A stretch of 64,000 bases of DNA, taken from NCBI GenBank assembly GCA_900549015.1, contig URMH01000010.1, positions 1 through 64,000 on the forward strand, given 5' to 3'. The notes beneath the pieces were generated by a model. It was not told the origin of the DNA and searched no databases. It saw only the letters and a list, made by a program, of their open reading frames with translations. This DNA is from an uncultured Blautia sp. Its GTDB lineage: Bacteria > Bacillota > Clostridia > Lachnospirales > Lachnospiraceae. Shown here one piece after another: positions 44,442 to 54,371 of this stretch (the stretch's first letter is position 1; each line of letters begins with the position of its first letter). The translations under genes were made by a program, and so were the position numbers.

Positions 44442-44515
44442 GTATTTTTTATTAATGAAGTTCGTCTGCAAAACAGAAATTTATCTTTCGATCATCTTCT
44501 GCTTTGTATCTCGAA

Positions 44516-46639
44516 TCATTCCTTATTTGCAAGGATTTTTTCCTGTACAGATTTTGGAACCGGCTCGTATTTCTCAAAGAACATGGAATAGTTACCACGA
44601 CCCTGAGTTCTGGAACGCAGGTCTGTTGCGTATCCGAACATTTCGGAAAGCGGAACAAATCCACGAATCATCTTACCGCCGCCAATGTCATCCATACCTT
44701 CGATACGTCCACGACGGGAGTTAATGTCACCAATAACGTCTCCCATGTAGTCCTCAGGTGTTGTAACCTCGACTCTCATGATTGGCTCAAGAAGAATCGG
44801 GGAAGCCTTACGCATAGCATCTTTGAATGCAAGAGAACCTGCAATGTGGAATGCCATCTCAGAGGAGTCAACCTCATGGTAAGAACCGTCGTATACGTTT
44901 GCATGAATACCAACAACCGGGAAGCCTCCGAGGATACCAGCTTTCATAGCTTCCTCGATACCTTCGCCTACAGCCGGGATATATTCCTTCGGAATAGCAC
45001 CGCCGACAACTGTGGATTCGAACTTGTACAGTTCCTCTCCGTTGGCATCCATTGGCTCAAATTTAACTTTACAGTGACCATACTGTCCACGACCACCAGA
45101 CTGTTTTGCATACTTGCTGTCTACATCAACAGGCTTGGTGATTGTTTCTTTGTAAGCTACCTGAGGAGCACCAACGTTAGCCTCTACCTTGAATTCACGA
45201 AGGAGACGGTCAACGATGATTTCCAGATGAAGCTCACCCATACCAGCGATAATGGTCTGTCCTGTTTCCTGATTTGTATGTGCACGGAAGGTCGGGTCCT
45301 CTTCTGCAAGTTTTACAAGAGCTTCACCCAGTTTGCCCTGTCCTGCTTTTGTCTTAGGCTCAATAGCCAGCTCGATAACTGGTTCCGGGAATTCCATTGA
45401 TTCCAGAATTACAGGATGCTGCTCGTCGCAGATTGTATCACCTGTACCTGTCACCTTGAATCCTACTGCAGCAGCAATATCACCGGAGTAAACTTTGTCA
45501 AGCTCCTGTCTCTTGTTTGCATGCATCTGAAGGATACGTCCTACACGCTCTTTCTTTCCTTTTGTGGAGTTGAGAACGTAAGAACCGGAATTCAGTGTTC
45601 CGGAGTATACACGGAAGAATGCAAGTTTTCCAACGAATGGGTCTGCCATGATCTTAAATGCAAGAGCAGCAAACGGTTCTTCATCAGAAGAATGTCTTAC
45701 AATTTCATTTCCTTCCATGTCCACACCGTCAATAGCCGGTACGTCTACTGGAGACGGCATGAATTCGATGATTGCATCCAGAAGCTTCTGAATACCTTTG
45801 TTTCTGTATGCAGTACCGCAGCATACAGGAACAGCAGCACACTCACATGTGCCTTTTCTTAATGCAGCTTTCAGAGCATCTACAGATGGCTCTTCACCTT
45901 CCAGATATTCCATCATCAGGTCATCGTCAAGCTCGCAGATTTTTTCTACAAGCTCTGTATGATAAAGCTCTGCATCGTCTTTCATTTCTTCCGGAATATC
46001 AACGATAGAAATATCATCGCCCTTATCATCATTGTAGATGTAAGCTTTCATTTCGAACAGGTCGATAATTCCCTTAAACTCATCTTCTTTACCGATTGGT
46101 AACTGAATGCAGATTGCGTTTTTGCCAAGACGTGTCTTGATCTGATCTACTGCACCGTAGAAGTCTGCACCAAGGATGTCCATCTTATTGATGAAAGCCA
46201 TACGTGGTACATTGTAGGTATCAGCCTGACGCCATACATTCTCGGACTGTGGCTCAACGCCGCCCTTTGCACAGAAAACGCCTACAGCGCCGTCCAGTAC
46301 ACGAAGGGAACGCTCAACCTCTACTGTAAAGTCTACGTGTCCTGGTGTATCAATGATATTGATACGGTGTTCCAGAGCACCCGGCTTTGCTTTGCAGTTT
46401 TCCTGCAGAGTCCAGTGACATGTTGTAGCGGCTGAAGTAATTGTGATACCTCTCTCCTGCTCCTGCTCCATCCAGTCCATAGTAGCAGTACCTTCATGAG
46501 TATCACCAATCTTATAATTTACACCTGTATAGTAAAGAATACGCTCTGTTGTTGTGGTTTTACCCGCATCGATATGAGCCATGATACCAATGTTTCTGGT
46601 TCTCTCTAATGGATATTCTCTTCCTTCTTTTCCAGCCAA
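44516..46639 (-). CDS. fusA: Elongation factor G
   Basis: Translocation GTPase of 707 residues. G1 is [19 protein letters not shown], the switch [12 protein letters not shown]4 [10 protein letters not shown]. Domains II-V are complete ([14 protein letters not shown] in domain [29 protein letters not shown] in domain V). Normal length and normal operon place, 17 bp after rpsG. Confidence 0.98.
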   Translation of the reverse strand: MAGKEGREYPLERTRNIGIMAHIDAGKTTTTERILYYTGVNYKIGDTHEGTATMDWMEQEQERGITITSAATTCHWTLQENCKAKPGALEHRINIIDTPGHVDFTVEVERSLRVLDGAVGVFCAKGGVEPQSENVWRQADTYNVPRMAFINKMDILGADFYGAVDQIKTRLGKNAICIQLPIGKEDEFKGIIDLFEMKAYIYNDDKGDDISIVDIPEEMKDDAELYHTELVEKICELDDDLMMEYLEGEEPSVDALKAALRKGTCECAAVPVCCGTAYRNKGIQKLLDAIIEFMPSPVDVPAIDGVDMEGNEIVRHSSDEEPFAALAFKIMADPFVGKLAFFRVYSGTLNSGSYVLNSTKGKKERVGRILQMHANKRQELDKVYSGDIAAAVGFKVTGTGDTICDEQHPVILESMEFPEPVIELAIEPKTKAGQGKLGEALVKLAEEDPTFRAHTNQETGQTIIAGMGELHLEIIVDRLLREFKVEANVGAPQVAYKETITKPVDVDSKYAKQSGGRGQYGHCKVKFEPMDANGEELYKFESTVVGGAIPKEYIPAVGEGIEEAMKAGILGGFPVVGIHANVYDGSYHEVDSSEMAFHIAGSLAFKDAMRKASPILLEPIMRVEVTTPEDYMGDVIGDINSRRGRIEGMDDIGGGKMIRGFVPLSEMFGYATDLRSRTQGRGNYSMFFEKYEPVPKSVQEKILANKE

Positions 46640-46656
46640 TGGTTTTTCCTCCTCGA

Positions 46657-47157
<501 letters not shown>

Positions 47158-47293
47158 TCATCGGTACTCACGCATGAAACTATTGCATGTTCGCACTGGT
47201 AAGGCCCTATATTTAACCCGCAACCGGCAGGGTATATGGAATACCGTACAAAAAAATCATAGTCTTCCGTGAATTTACGATTGATTGTTTTAC

Positions 47294-47710
47294 TTATTTC
47301 TTTTTAGGTCTCTTAGCGCCGTATTTAGAACGGGCCTGTTTTCTGTTAGCAACACCTGCAGTATCAAGAGTACCTCTGATGATGTGGTATCTTGTACCAG
47401 GTAAGTCCTTAACCCTTCCTCCACGGATAAGAACAACGCTGTGCTCCTGAAGGTTGTGACCTTCTCCTGGGATATAGCTTGTTACTTCGATTCCGTTGGA
47501 AAGACGAACTCTGGCGATTTTTCTAAGAGCTGAGTTAGGCTTCTTAGGTGTAGCTGTTTTAACTGCTGTACAAACGCCACGTTTCTGTGGTGCGGACTGC
47601 TCAACGGCTTTCTTTCTTAAAGAGTTGTATGTTCTCTGAAGAGCCGGTGCTGTAGATTTCTTTACAGCTGTCTGACGTCCTTTTTTTACTAACTGGTTGA
47701 ATGTTGGCAT
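47294..47710 (-). CDS. rpsL: Ribosomal protein S12
   Basis: Decoding-site protein of 138 residues. [32 protein letters not shown] and the loop [23 protein letters not shown] are typical. The streptomycin-site lysine is the normal Lys in TPKKPNS. The 166-bp gap to rpsG (47128-47293) shows no gene. Confidence 0.97.
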   Translation of the reverse strand: MPTFNQLVKKGRQTAVKKSTAPALQRTYNSLRKKAVEQSAPQKRGVCTAVKTATPKKPNSALRKIARVRLSNGIEVTSYIPGEGHNLQEHSVVLIRGGRVKDLPGTRYHIIRGTLDTAGVANRKQARSKYGAKRPKKK

Positions 47711-47820
47711 TCCATTTCACCTCCCGATTTATTTCTCCATAAGTTTCTTATGGGGCCTTGCGGTTGCTATTATCATTTGAATGCGCACAAAAAAATTACG
47801 TTACATTCGCACGCCAGATT

Positions 47821-47849
47821 ATTATAGCCCGTAATTTTGGGGCTGTCAA
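47821..47849 (-). promoter_or_regulatory. str operon promoter
   Basis: Minus-strand TTGACA (47844-47849), 17-base spacer, TATAAT (47821-47826). A small hairpin CCATAAG/CTTATGG (about 47740-47756) lies in the leader before rpsL. Confidence 0.88.
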
Positions 47850-47867
47850 GCCATTTTCTGCGAATCC

Positions 47868-47896
47868 TTGCTTTTTTTCTTTTCCTTCATTATAAT
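47868..47896 (+). promoter_or_regulatory. Amidase gene promoter
   Basis: TTGCTT (47868-47873), 17-base spacer, TATAAT (47891-47896); back to back with the str promoter, whose -35 is 19 bp away. Confidence 0.6.
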
Positions 47897-47962
47897 AAAA
47901 CCAAATGCGGAACGATCCGCAGGGCATTTTACTTTACACAATTCACACAGAAAGGAAGTATT

Positions 47963-48958
47963 ATGAACAAAAAACCATCTCCTTCTTCTCTTCTTCTGTT
48001 TTTTACGGGGCTTCTCTGCATTGGTTTTTTGATTTTTTTCAGTTTTTCTACGTATAAGCAGCTTGTTTCCACCCAGGAGCAGCTGAAGGCTCCTGAAGAG
48101 TATCTTGCAAAAAATCAGGAAGAAATCAAACAGGCAGAAGATGTTTTCACCAAAATAGTAGACAGTAAAAAAGCAGCCATAAAATATCAGAAGCAAAAAG
48201 AAGAAACACGGAATCAGGAAAAAGAGCGCGAACGCGCTCCCCAGGCAGATGAAAACAGTAAAAACACAAAACCTTCTGTTTTCAGTGAGGAGGCGCAGGA
48301 CAGCCTTACCAGCCCGGATGCTGCCAACGGACATATTGTGGGAATCGACCCTGGTCACCAGAGCGAAAATGTTGATATGAGCGCTACGGAGCCTCTGGGG
48401 CCCGGTTCTTCTGAAATGAAGGCAAAGGCCTCCACAGGAACGCAGGGCGCTTACACAGGCGTACCGGAATACGCCCTGAACCTTGATATTTCTCTTCTTT
48501 TAAGAGATGAGCTTACAAAGAGAGGCTATCAGGTCGTCATGACAAGAACGGACAATGAAACCGCGATCAGCAATAAGGAACGTGCAGAACTTGCCGCCTC
48601 AAAAGGCTCTGAAATTTATGTGCGGATCCACGCAAACGGGGAGGACAGCCACACAGCTTCAGGGGCGCTTGCCATGTCCCCTTCTTCTCAGAATCCTTTT
48701 GTCCCTCAGCTTTATGAAGAATCAAACCGGCTTTCCCAGTGCATTATTGATGCATACTGCAGCGCAACCGGATTTTCCAATCTTGGTGTGCAGTATTACG
48801 ATAATATGACTGGAATCAACTGGAGTAAAGTTCCTGTGACGATTCTGGAAATGGGCTTTATGACAAATGAACATGATGATACAAAAATGAATGACCCTGC
48901 ATTCCGCCAGACAATGGTAAAGGGAATTGCAGATGGGATCGACGCTTATTTTCAATAA
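47963..48958 (+). CDS. N-acetylmuramoyl-L-alanine amidase (Amidase_3), membrane-anchored
   Basis: Zinc amidase of 331 residues that cuts the bond between muramic acid and the stem peptide. An N-terminal helix (LLLFFTGLLCIGFLIFFSF) is followed by a charged coiled linker (about 35-125) and the catalytic domain (about 130-331): VGIDPGHQ with the first Zn His, GVPEYALNLDISLLLRDEL with the Zn Glu, YVRIHANGE with the second Zn His, and VTILEMGFMTNEHDD with the catalytic Glu. AAAGGAAG precedes the ATG at 47963; the longer frame lacks one. It may be coupled with the next wall-related gene 84 bp on. Confidence 0.9.
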   Translation: MNKKPSPSSLLLFFTGLLCIGFLIFFSFSTYKQLVSTQEQLKAPEEYLAKNQEEIKQAEDVFTKIVDSKKAAIKYQKQKEETRNQEKERERAPQADENSKNTKPSVFSEEAQDSLTSPDAANGHIVGIDPGHQSENVDMSATEPLGPGSSEMKAKASTGTQGAYTGVPEYALNLDISLLLRDELTKRGYQVVMTRTDNETAISNKERAELAASKGSEIYVRIHANGEDSHTASGALAMSPSSQNPFVPQLYEESNRLSQCIIDAYCSATGFSNLGVQYYDNMTGINWSKVPVTILEMGFMTNEHDDTKMNDPAFRQTMVKGIADGIDAYFQ

Positions 48959-49042
48959 CCTGTGAAAATTGTAATTTTTAGAATTTGAAAGTGCGCTATG
49001 AATTTTGCGCTATTAAAATCAAGATAACAAAGGAGGCTCTTT

Positions 49043-50146
49043 ATGGACGACAACACCCCCAGACAAAAGAAACCCGTTTTTCTTTATATTGTAATTACGG
49101 TTCTCGCTGCTGCGCTTGCAGCCCTTGGCATTCTGACATTTTCAAGTCTCAACCGCCTTACTGCTCTTCAGGCAAAGGTAAATGAAATGCAGAATACTGT
49201 AAAAGAAATCAGCGATTCTGCCGCCAGTTTAAAACAGCAGGCAAAAGAACTGGAAAAGCTGGAAGCGCAGGAGGCTGCTGTCGGCGCTGCTTCGCAGGAT
49301 CAAAATGGCGAACAGAATAATGCCTCACAAAACAGCGCGCCGCAGGAAGAGGGAATGCTCTCTCCTTCCTCAGGCAATTCCTTCACAGATAATACAGACG
49401 AAAGCCTGGACAGCCTTCTTTCCCAGATCACCACGCTTCTTCCTCAGGATAATGGAAACTGGTCTGTCTATGTGTGCAACCTTGCGAAAGGCTCCGAAGG
49501 CTCTGTAAACAGCACAGAAATGCAGGCAGCCAGCCTGATCAAGCTGTTTATTATGGGAGCTGTATATGAAAATTATGACGCACTTGCAGAACAGTACGGA
49601 AATGAAGCTCTGGAAAGCAATCTGAACGCCATGATCACGGTAAGCGACAACGCCGCAGCCAACACCCTTGTGGGATACCTGGGAGGCGGTGATAATGAAG
49701 CCGGAAAAAATGTGGTAAACCAGTTCTGTCAGGCGCACGACTACACCGATACTTCTATGGGAAGAATGCTTGAGGAAGAAACAGAAAACGGCGATAATTA
49801 TACCTCGGTAAAAGACTGCGGCGCTTTTCTCAGGGAAATTTACCAGCTCTGCAGCAATATTCCCACAGAATCCACACTGAAAAACGCAGAGGCAATGTAC
49901 CACCTTTTAAAACTCCAGACGCGCACAAATAAAATCCCGGCGCAGATGCCGGAGGGCGTTCATGTAGCCAACAAAACTGGCGAACTTGCCACTGTGGAAA
50001 ACGATGCGGGAATTATTTATGACACAGCAAACGGCATCGACCTTGTGGTATGCTTTATGTCAGAAAATCTCACAGATGCAGGAAAAGCCCAGGAAAACAT
50101 CGCTTACCTGAGCCGATTGATCTACGGATATTATAATGAGGTTTAA
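49043..50146 (+). CDS. Membrane-anchored serine hydrolase, class A beta-lactamase fold
   Basis: Protein of 367 residues: short cytoplasmic tail, one helix (about 10-31), a coiled and low-complexity linker (35-125), then a penicillin-recognising domain. SxxK is ASLIKLFIM (near 174), SDN is VSDNAAANTLV and KTG is ANKTGELATVENDAG. These are the three class A motifs, but the omega-loop Glu motif is not clear, and an anchor is unusual for a resistance enzyme. A peptidoglycan-related role, or a weak beta-lactamase, is possible. AAAGGAGG precedes the ATG. It converges with a LysR gene with 3 bp between stops. Confidence 0.8.
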   Translation: MDDNTPRQKKPVFLYIVITVLAAALAALGILTFSSLNRLTALQAKVNEMQNTVKEISDSAASLKQQAKELEKLEAQEAAVGAASQDQNGEQNNASQNSAPQEEGMLSPSSGNSFTDNTDESLDSLLSQITTLLPQDNGNWSVYVCNLAKGSEGSVNSTEMQAASLIKLFIMGAVYENYDALAEQYGNEALESNLNAMITVSDNAAANTLVGYLGGGDNEAGKNVVNQFCQAHDYTDTSMGRMLEEETENGDNYTSVKDCGAFLREIYQLCSNIPTESTLKNAEAMYHLLKLQTRTNKIPAQMPEGVHVANKTGELATVENDAGIIYDTANGIDLVVCFMSENLTDAGKAQENIAYLSRLIYGYYNEV

Positions 50147-50149
50147 GAT

Positions 50150-51025
50150 CTACTCCTGCTCCATCAGAATCTCAATTAAATACTGAAATGCTTCCGGCAT
50201 TTTCTTCCTCTTATGGTAAATAAGAGAGAACTGGCGGTTAAACTCCTTCGGATAAACAGGAAGGAGCTTAACCGTCTCTTTTTTTATCTCTTCCTGTAAA
50301 ATCCTTTTGGGAAGAACAGAAATCCCATCCAGATTTTTAATTCCGTGAATGAGCGCCTGATTGCTCATGCTTTCCCAGAGAATGCGATACTTTAACTGAC
50401 GGATTTTCATAAGACTGTCAAACGCTTCTCTGCTGGCGCTCCCCGGCTCTCTCATAAAAAAAGGATACTCTGCAATTTCCTCAAGCGTTACTTTATGCAT
50501 TTCTGCCAGAGGGTGATTTTTCCCACAAACAAAGGAAAACTCATCAGAACAGAAAGGAACCTCCTCAAGCTGGCTGCTCCCTGTCTTATCTTCCACAAGC
50601 CCTATATCCTGCTCGTTTTTTACAACAGCCTGTACAATATTCCTGGAATTTTGAACCGTAACCTGAACCTCACATTCCCTGTATTTTTCCTGAAATTTCC
50701 GGATCACCTGGGGCAAAATCGTATTCCCGATTGTAATACTGGAACCAATATGCAGTTTTAACGGCGCTGCGGAAGTGCGCATAACTCCTTCCGTCTCCTC
50801 CATAAGCTCCAGAATCTGTCTTGCATATCCGTAAAGAGCCGTCCCTTTTTCTGTAGGAAAAATCCTCCGGTTGATTCTGTTAAAAAGCCGTACCTGATAA
50901 TGCTCTTCCAGCTCCCTGACAGCAAGGCTCACGCTCGGCTGCGTCATGTATAATTTTTCCGCAGCCTTTGTTATGCTCATTTCCCTGTAAACTGCCGCGA
51001 AAATCCTGAAATGTCTTAACGTCAT
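50150..51025 (-). CDS. LysR-family regulator divergent from chromate transporter genes
   Basis: Regulator of 291 residues. The N-terminal helix-turn-helix is FAAVYREMSITKAAEKLYMTQPSVSLAVRELEEHY (residues 9-43); the effector domain follows (about 87-290) with IGSSITIGNTILPQVIRKFQ and LVEDKTGSSQLE. The 157-bp divergent gap to the transporter genes is AT-rich, with TTAATTATTTAATTA (51111-51125) as a possible T-N11-A operator. It probably controls the transporter pair. Confidence 0.86.
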   Translation of the reverse strand: MTLRHFRIFAAVYREMSITKAAEKLYMTQPSVSLAVRELEEHYQVRLFNRINRRIFPTEKGTALYGYARQILELMEETEGVMRTSAAPLKLHIGSSITIGNTILPQVIRKFQEKYRECEVQVTVQNSRNIVQAVVKNEQDIGLVEDKTGSSQLEEVPFCSDEFSFVCGKNHPLAEMHKVTLEEIAEYPFFMREPGSASREAFDSLMKIRQLKYRILWESMSNQALIHGIKNLDGISVLPKRILQEEIKKETVKLLPVYPKEFNRQFSLIYHKRKKMPEAFQYLIEILMEQE

Positions 51026-51182
51026 ATTTCCCTTCTCCTTCTGCCGATGCGTTGCCGCACGCCTTTTAATTTGCGCTTCTGTCTTTCATTTACATATCAA
51101 TTTACCTATGTTTAATTATTTAATTATACTATTTGAATTATATATAGAAAGCGTTTATACTTCAAGACAAAGGAGGAGAAAA

Positions 51183-51749
51183 ATGAAAAAGAAAAAAAGT
51201 ACCATTCTGAAAAAACTGTTCTTTTCAACCTTATATTTAAGCGCCTTTACTTTTGGAGGAGGATACGTGATCGTCACTCTTCTGAAAAATAAATTTGTGG
51301 ACGAATACCACTGGATCGACGAGGAAGAAATGCTGGATCTCGTTGCCATTGCCCAGTCCTCTCCCGGCGCCATCGCAGTAAACGGCGCTATTGTCGTAGG
51401 GTATAAGCTTGGAGGCATTCCCGGTGTTCTTGTTTCCGTTCTCGGCGCAATCCTTCCCCCTATGATCATTTTGTCTCTGATTTCCGTAATTTACGATTTT
51501 TTTATCACAAATCCCTATATCCGCGCCATGTTAAACGGCATGACAGCAGGTGTGGGCGCTGTAATCGTTTCTGTTGTATATGATATGGGAAGTAATATTG
51601 TGAAGAAAAAAGACTGGATCCAGATTGTAATTATGATTATAAGCTTTATTCTCTGCTGGTTCTTTAAGGTCAATGTGATTTACATTATCCTGGCTGTGGC
51701 AGCGTTTGGAGCTGTGCGCACTGTCCTCTCAGAAAGGAGAAAATCATGA
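51183..51749 (+). CDS. Chromate transporter (CHR), first short subunit
   Basis: Membrane protein of 188 residues and about six helices. The CHR hallmarks are AFTFGGGYVIV near the N-terminus and AIAQSSPGAIAVNGAIVVGYKLGGIPG. Short CHR proteins work as pairs with opposite topology and export chromate; in gut anaerobes the true substrate may differ. AAAGGAGGAGAAAA precedes the ATG at 51183; the longer frame is not supported. Confidence 0.88.
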   Translation: MKKKKSTILKKLFFSTLYLSAFTFGGGYVIVTLLKNKFVDEYHWIDEEEMLDLVAIAQSSPGAIAVNGAIVVGYKLGGIPGVLVSVLGAILPPMIILSLISVIYDFFITNPYIRAMLNGMTAGVGAVIVSVVYDMGSNIVKKKDWIQIVIMIISFILCWFFKVNVIYIILAVAAFGAVRTVLSERRKS

Positions 51750-52312
51750 TCTACTTACAGTTATTTTTAAGCTTTCTCCAGATCGGGGCATTCAGCTTCG
51801 GCGGAGGCTATGCGGCAATGCCGCTTATCCAGGAACAGGTCGTCCTGCAGCATTCCTGGCTTACTATGGATTCCTTTTCCAACCTTGTAACCATCGCAGA
51901 AATGACCCCTGGTCCCATCGCAGTAAACGCCGCAACTTTTGTGGGAACACAGATTGCAGGAATCCCCGGAGCGATCGTGGCAACCCTGGGCTGTATTCTC
52001 CCCTCCTGTATATTTGTGACAGGACTTGCTTATATTTATACAAAATACCGCAGTCTCTCCATTTTACAGGGAACTCTGGCTTCCCTTCGTCCTGCTGTTG
52101 TTGCCATGATCGCAAAGGCAGGCGTTTCCATTCTTATCTCTGCCTTCTTTATAAACGGGGTCATTTCCTTTGCACCGGAAAATATTTCATTACGCATGGT
52201 GCTTTACTTTGCCGCTGCACTTGTTATGCTTCGGAAATTTAAAATGAACCCCATCCTCGTCATGATTCTGTGCGGACTTTTTGAGACTGCGGCATATGCT
52301 GTTTTACACTGA
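51746..52312 (+). CDS. Chromate transporter (CHR), second short subunit
   Basis: Partner of the preceding protein, also 188 residues. Motifs are FSFGGGYAAMPLIQEQV and IAEMTPGPIAVNAATFVGTQIAGIPGA. It overlaps the first subunit by 4 bp (ATGA), so they are made in equal amounts. Its last 9 bases overlap the end of the convergent gene at 52304. Confidence 0.9.
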   Translation: MIYLQLFLSFLQIGAFSFGGGYAAMPLIQEQVVLQHSWLTMDSFSNLVTIAEMTPGPIAVNAATFVGTQIAGIPGAIVATLGCILPSCIFVTGLAYIYTKYRSLSILQGTLASLRPAVVAMIAKAGVSILISAFFINGVISFAPENISLRMVLYFAAALVMLRKFKMNPILVMILCGLFETAAYAVLH

Positions 52313-53530
52313 CTCTTCTCCCTCCTCGTAGGATTTTTCCCATATTTCGGAAAAAACAGCGAGGGGGCAGTCTGTCAAAAGACACATAAGGAGAAAACAT
52401 TCATACGGATTGACGATATAAATTTCTCCCATTCCACATCTGTTCAGAATCTCCTGAATTTTTGCAAGAAAACACTGGTATCTTGCATACGGGTCTTCTT
52501 CCTGCATTTTCTGAGATACCACAAAAAATTCAAGAGTGATCAGATCAAAACGTTCCACCGGGAACTTGTGGTTTAAAATATTTGTAATTCTCTGTCTGCT
52601 GAACCTCTTCTGGCTGAAATGCTTTGCAAGAATAGACGCAGACATTTTCTTTAAATTACCCATATTGTTGATGGGGATTCCGCTGCATATGACTTTTTCC
52701 ACATCGGAAGGCGTAATATTCTCCGCTGTCCACACTTTCCCCCTTCCCCGCTCTTCTTCATCCTTAGAGTACATGGCGGCAATGATTTCCTTTGCCTCCT
52801 GAAGAAGACGGGTAAACTCCTGAAACGCCTGGCTTTTTTCTGATTTGGGATCCTCGTATCCCCCTTTTAAATAGGCAAGATATTTCAGAAGTTTCTCTTC
52901 TGTGTCAATGGTAAAATCTCTTCCAAACACAACCTCCCCCGGTTTCTTTTCCCAGGGAGCAAGCTCCTCATATTTTCTCTTATACTCCTCTGCCTTATAA
53001 TAGCCAAACTGGTTTGTGTAACAGTACCAGTAAATCACTTCTTCCGGATTGTGGAAATCAAAATCCTGTTCTCTCAGCACCCTTGTAAGAAAATCAGACA
53101 CATCTTCCACTGTCATTCTAAGCCCGAATCCAAGAAGAAAAACCGTCTCTCTTTTCACAGACGCCTGATTCAGCCAGTTATTTACAAGAGAACTCAGCTT
53201 TGTGGAGGTGGGGCTCATGGACTTTGGCGTGTACGTCTCCTTAAAAGAATCCACCACAATTTCGCGGTACATTTCCTGCGGCACTTCACCGTAAGGCTCT
53301 TCGATACCCGCTCTCTCATAAATATACCGTCTCAGATGATCTCCGAAGGAAACAAGCTCCATCTCTTTGTAAAGATAGTGAAAGATCACATCTGCATCCT
53401 CATCTTCAAAAGACTCAAGACTTACTACCTGGCGGAATTTCTGAGCCGCCTTTCTTGTAAATTCAAAATCTTTTACAGAATCAAACGCTACTGTCTGTTC
53501 AAAATCCAGGTCATTCATTCTGTTCTTCAT
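52304..53530 (-). CDS. Unknown protein in the Ser/Thr kinase-phosphatase operon
   Basis: Soluble, highly charged protein of 408 residues with no signal peptide or membrane segment. I do not recognise the family. The N-terminal ~90 residues contain FTRKAAQKFRQVVSLESF; a middle part has KLSSLVNNWLNQASVKRETVFLLGFGL, which could form a helix-turn-helix (LGFGLRMTVEDVSDFL); the C-terminal part has MSASILAKHFSQKRFSRQRITNILNH, another helix-turn-helix-like stretch. I start at the ATG 53528-53530 preceded by GGAGGGAAAACAGC, overlapping the phosphatase end by 20 bp. Coupling to the kinase and phosphatase makes it a candidate substrate or effector of that pair. Confidence 0.7.
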   Translation of the reverse strand: MKNRMNDLDFEQTVAFDSVKDFEFTRKAAQKFRQVVSLESFEDEDADVIFHYLYKEMELVSFGDHLRRYIYERAGIEEPYGEVPQEMYREIVVDSFKETYTPKSMSPTSTKLSSLVNNWLNQASVKRETVFLLGFGLRMTVEDVSDFLTRVLREQDFDFHNPEEVIYWYCYTNQFGYYKAEEYKRKYEELAPWEKKPGEVVFGRDFTIDTEEKLLKYLAYLKGGYEDPKSEKSQAFQEFTRLLQEAKEIIAAMYSKDEEERGRGKVWTAENITPSDVEKVICSGIPINNMGNLKKMSASILAKHFSQKRFSRQRITNILNHKFPVERFDLITLEFFVVSQKMQEEDPYARYQCFLAKIQEILNRCGMGEIYIVNPYECFLLMCLLTDCPLAVFSEIWEKSYEEGEESV

Positions 53531-54356
53531 GCTGTTTTCCCTCCAACTTGTTCTGTCCGGAGTGTTTTTTCCATTTTCTCCAGAACCGTTTCTCTGTCTC
53601 TTTGATCTCACACAAAATAATTGTCACATTGTCTCTTCCGCCTTTTTCCAGAACCCGGTCAAGAAAAACGGAAACCGTCTCTTCCAGAGAAATCTCCCTT
53701 GTGAGAATATCTGCAATTTCTCCGTCTGAAAGCATATCAGTCATACCATCAGAACAGAGAAGATAGCGGTCTCCCACCACATACGGATGCTTTGTAATAC
53801 ATGGTTCCAATACCATTCCTTCTTCCGTAATTCCAAGATACTGTGTCAAAGGCGGTTTCCCCAGAAAGCTCCTGCCTATTACATGATCTACAGAAATTTG
53901 CTGCAGCCTGTCCTTCTCTGAACAGTACACGCGACTGTCCCCCAAATTCCCTACATAAACACCATCTCTGGAAAAAGCTACAAAAGCGGTTGTCGTTCCC
54001 ATAGAACCAATGCGGTTTTCCTCTCCATAGCGGACAACCTGGCGATTCATGCTGTCGCATATATCTTCCAGAAATTCTTCAGGGGATTTTTTCAGTTTCT
54101 CTTTGTTTTCCCCGTAAAATCTTCCAAACTCTCTGACAGCTGTCTCCGCCGCAATCTCCCCGCAGCTCTCGCCTCCCATTCCGTCAAACACTGCCAGAAC
54201 AGGAAGGGTTTTCTGAGAAGTATTGCCTGCGAAAATTCCGCTTGTCCCAAAATTCTGCGCCGGAAGACTTTCCCCACAGCACCAGAAATTATCCTCATTA
54301 TTTGCCCGTATTTTTCCCACGTGGGACGTATAGGCATATTCTATCTCGTATGTCAT
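53511..54356 (-). CDS. PP2C-type Ser/Thr protein phosphatase (PrpC-like)
   Basis: Mn-dependent phosphatase of 281 residues. Metal motifs are RANNEDNF near the N-terminus, AVFDGMGGESCGEIAA, LCSDGMTDMLSDGEI and GGRDNVTIIL; all acidic ligands are in place. A ~25-residue basic tail follows the domain. I start at MTYEIEYAYTS, eight bases after CAGGAG; an earlier GTG would touch the ribosome site. It lies 15 bp after the kinase gene and should reverse its phosphorylations. Confidence 0.92.
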   Translation of the reverse strand: MTYEIEYAYTSHVGKIRANNEDNFWCCGESLPAQNFGTSGIFAGNTSQKTLPVLAVFDGMGGESCGEIAAETAVREFGRFYGENKEKLKKSPEEFLEDICDSMNRQVVRYGEENRIGSMGTTTAFVAFSRDGVYVGNLGDSRVYCSEKDRLQQISVDHVIGRSFLGKPPLTQYLGITEEGMVLEPCITKHPYVVGDRYLLCSDGMTDMLSDGEIADILTREISLEETVSVFLDRVLEKGGRDNVTIILCEIKETEKRFWRKWKKHSGQNKLEGKQHEEQNE

Positions 54357-54371
54357 GCTATGCACTCCTGT

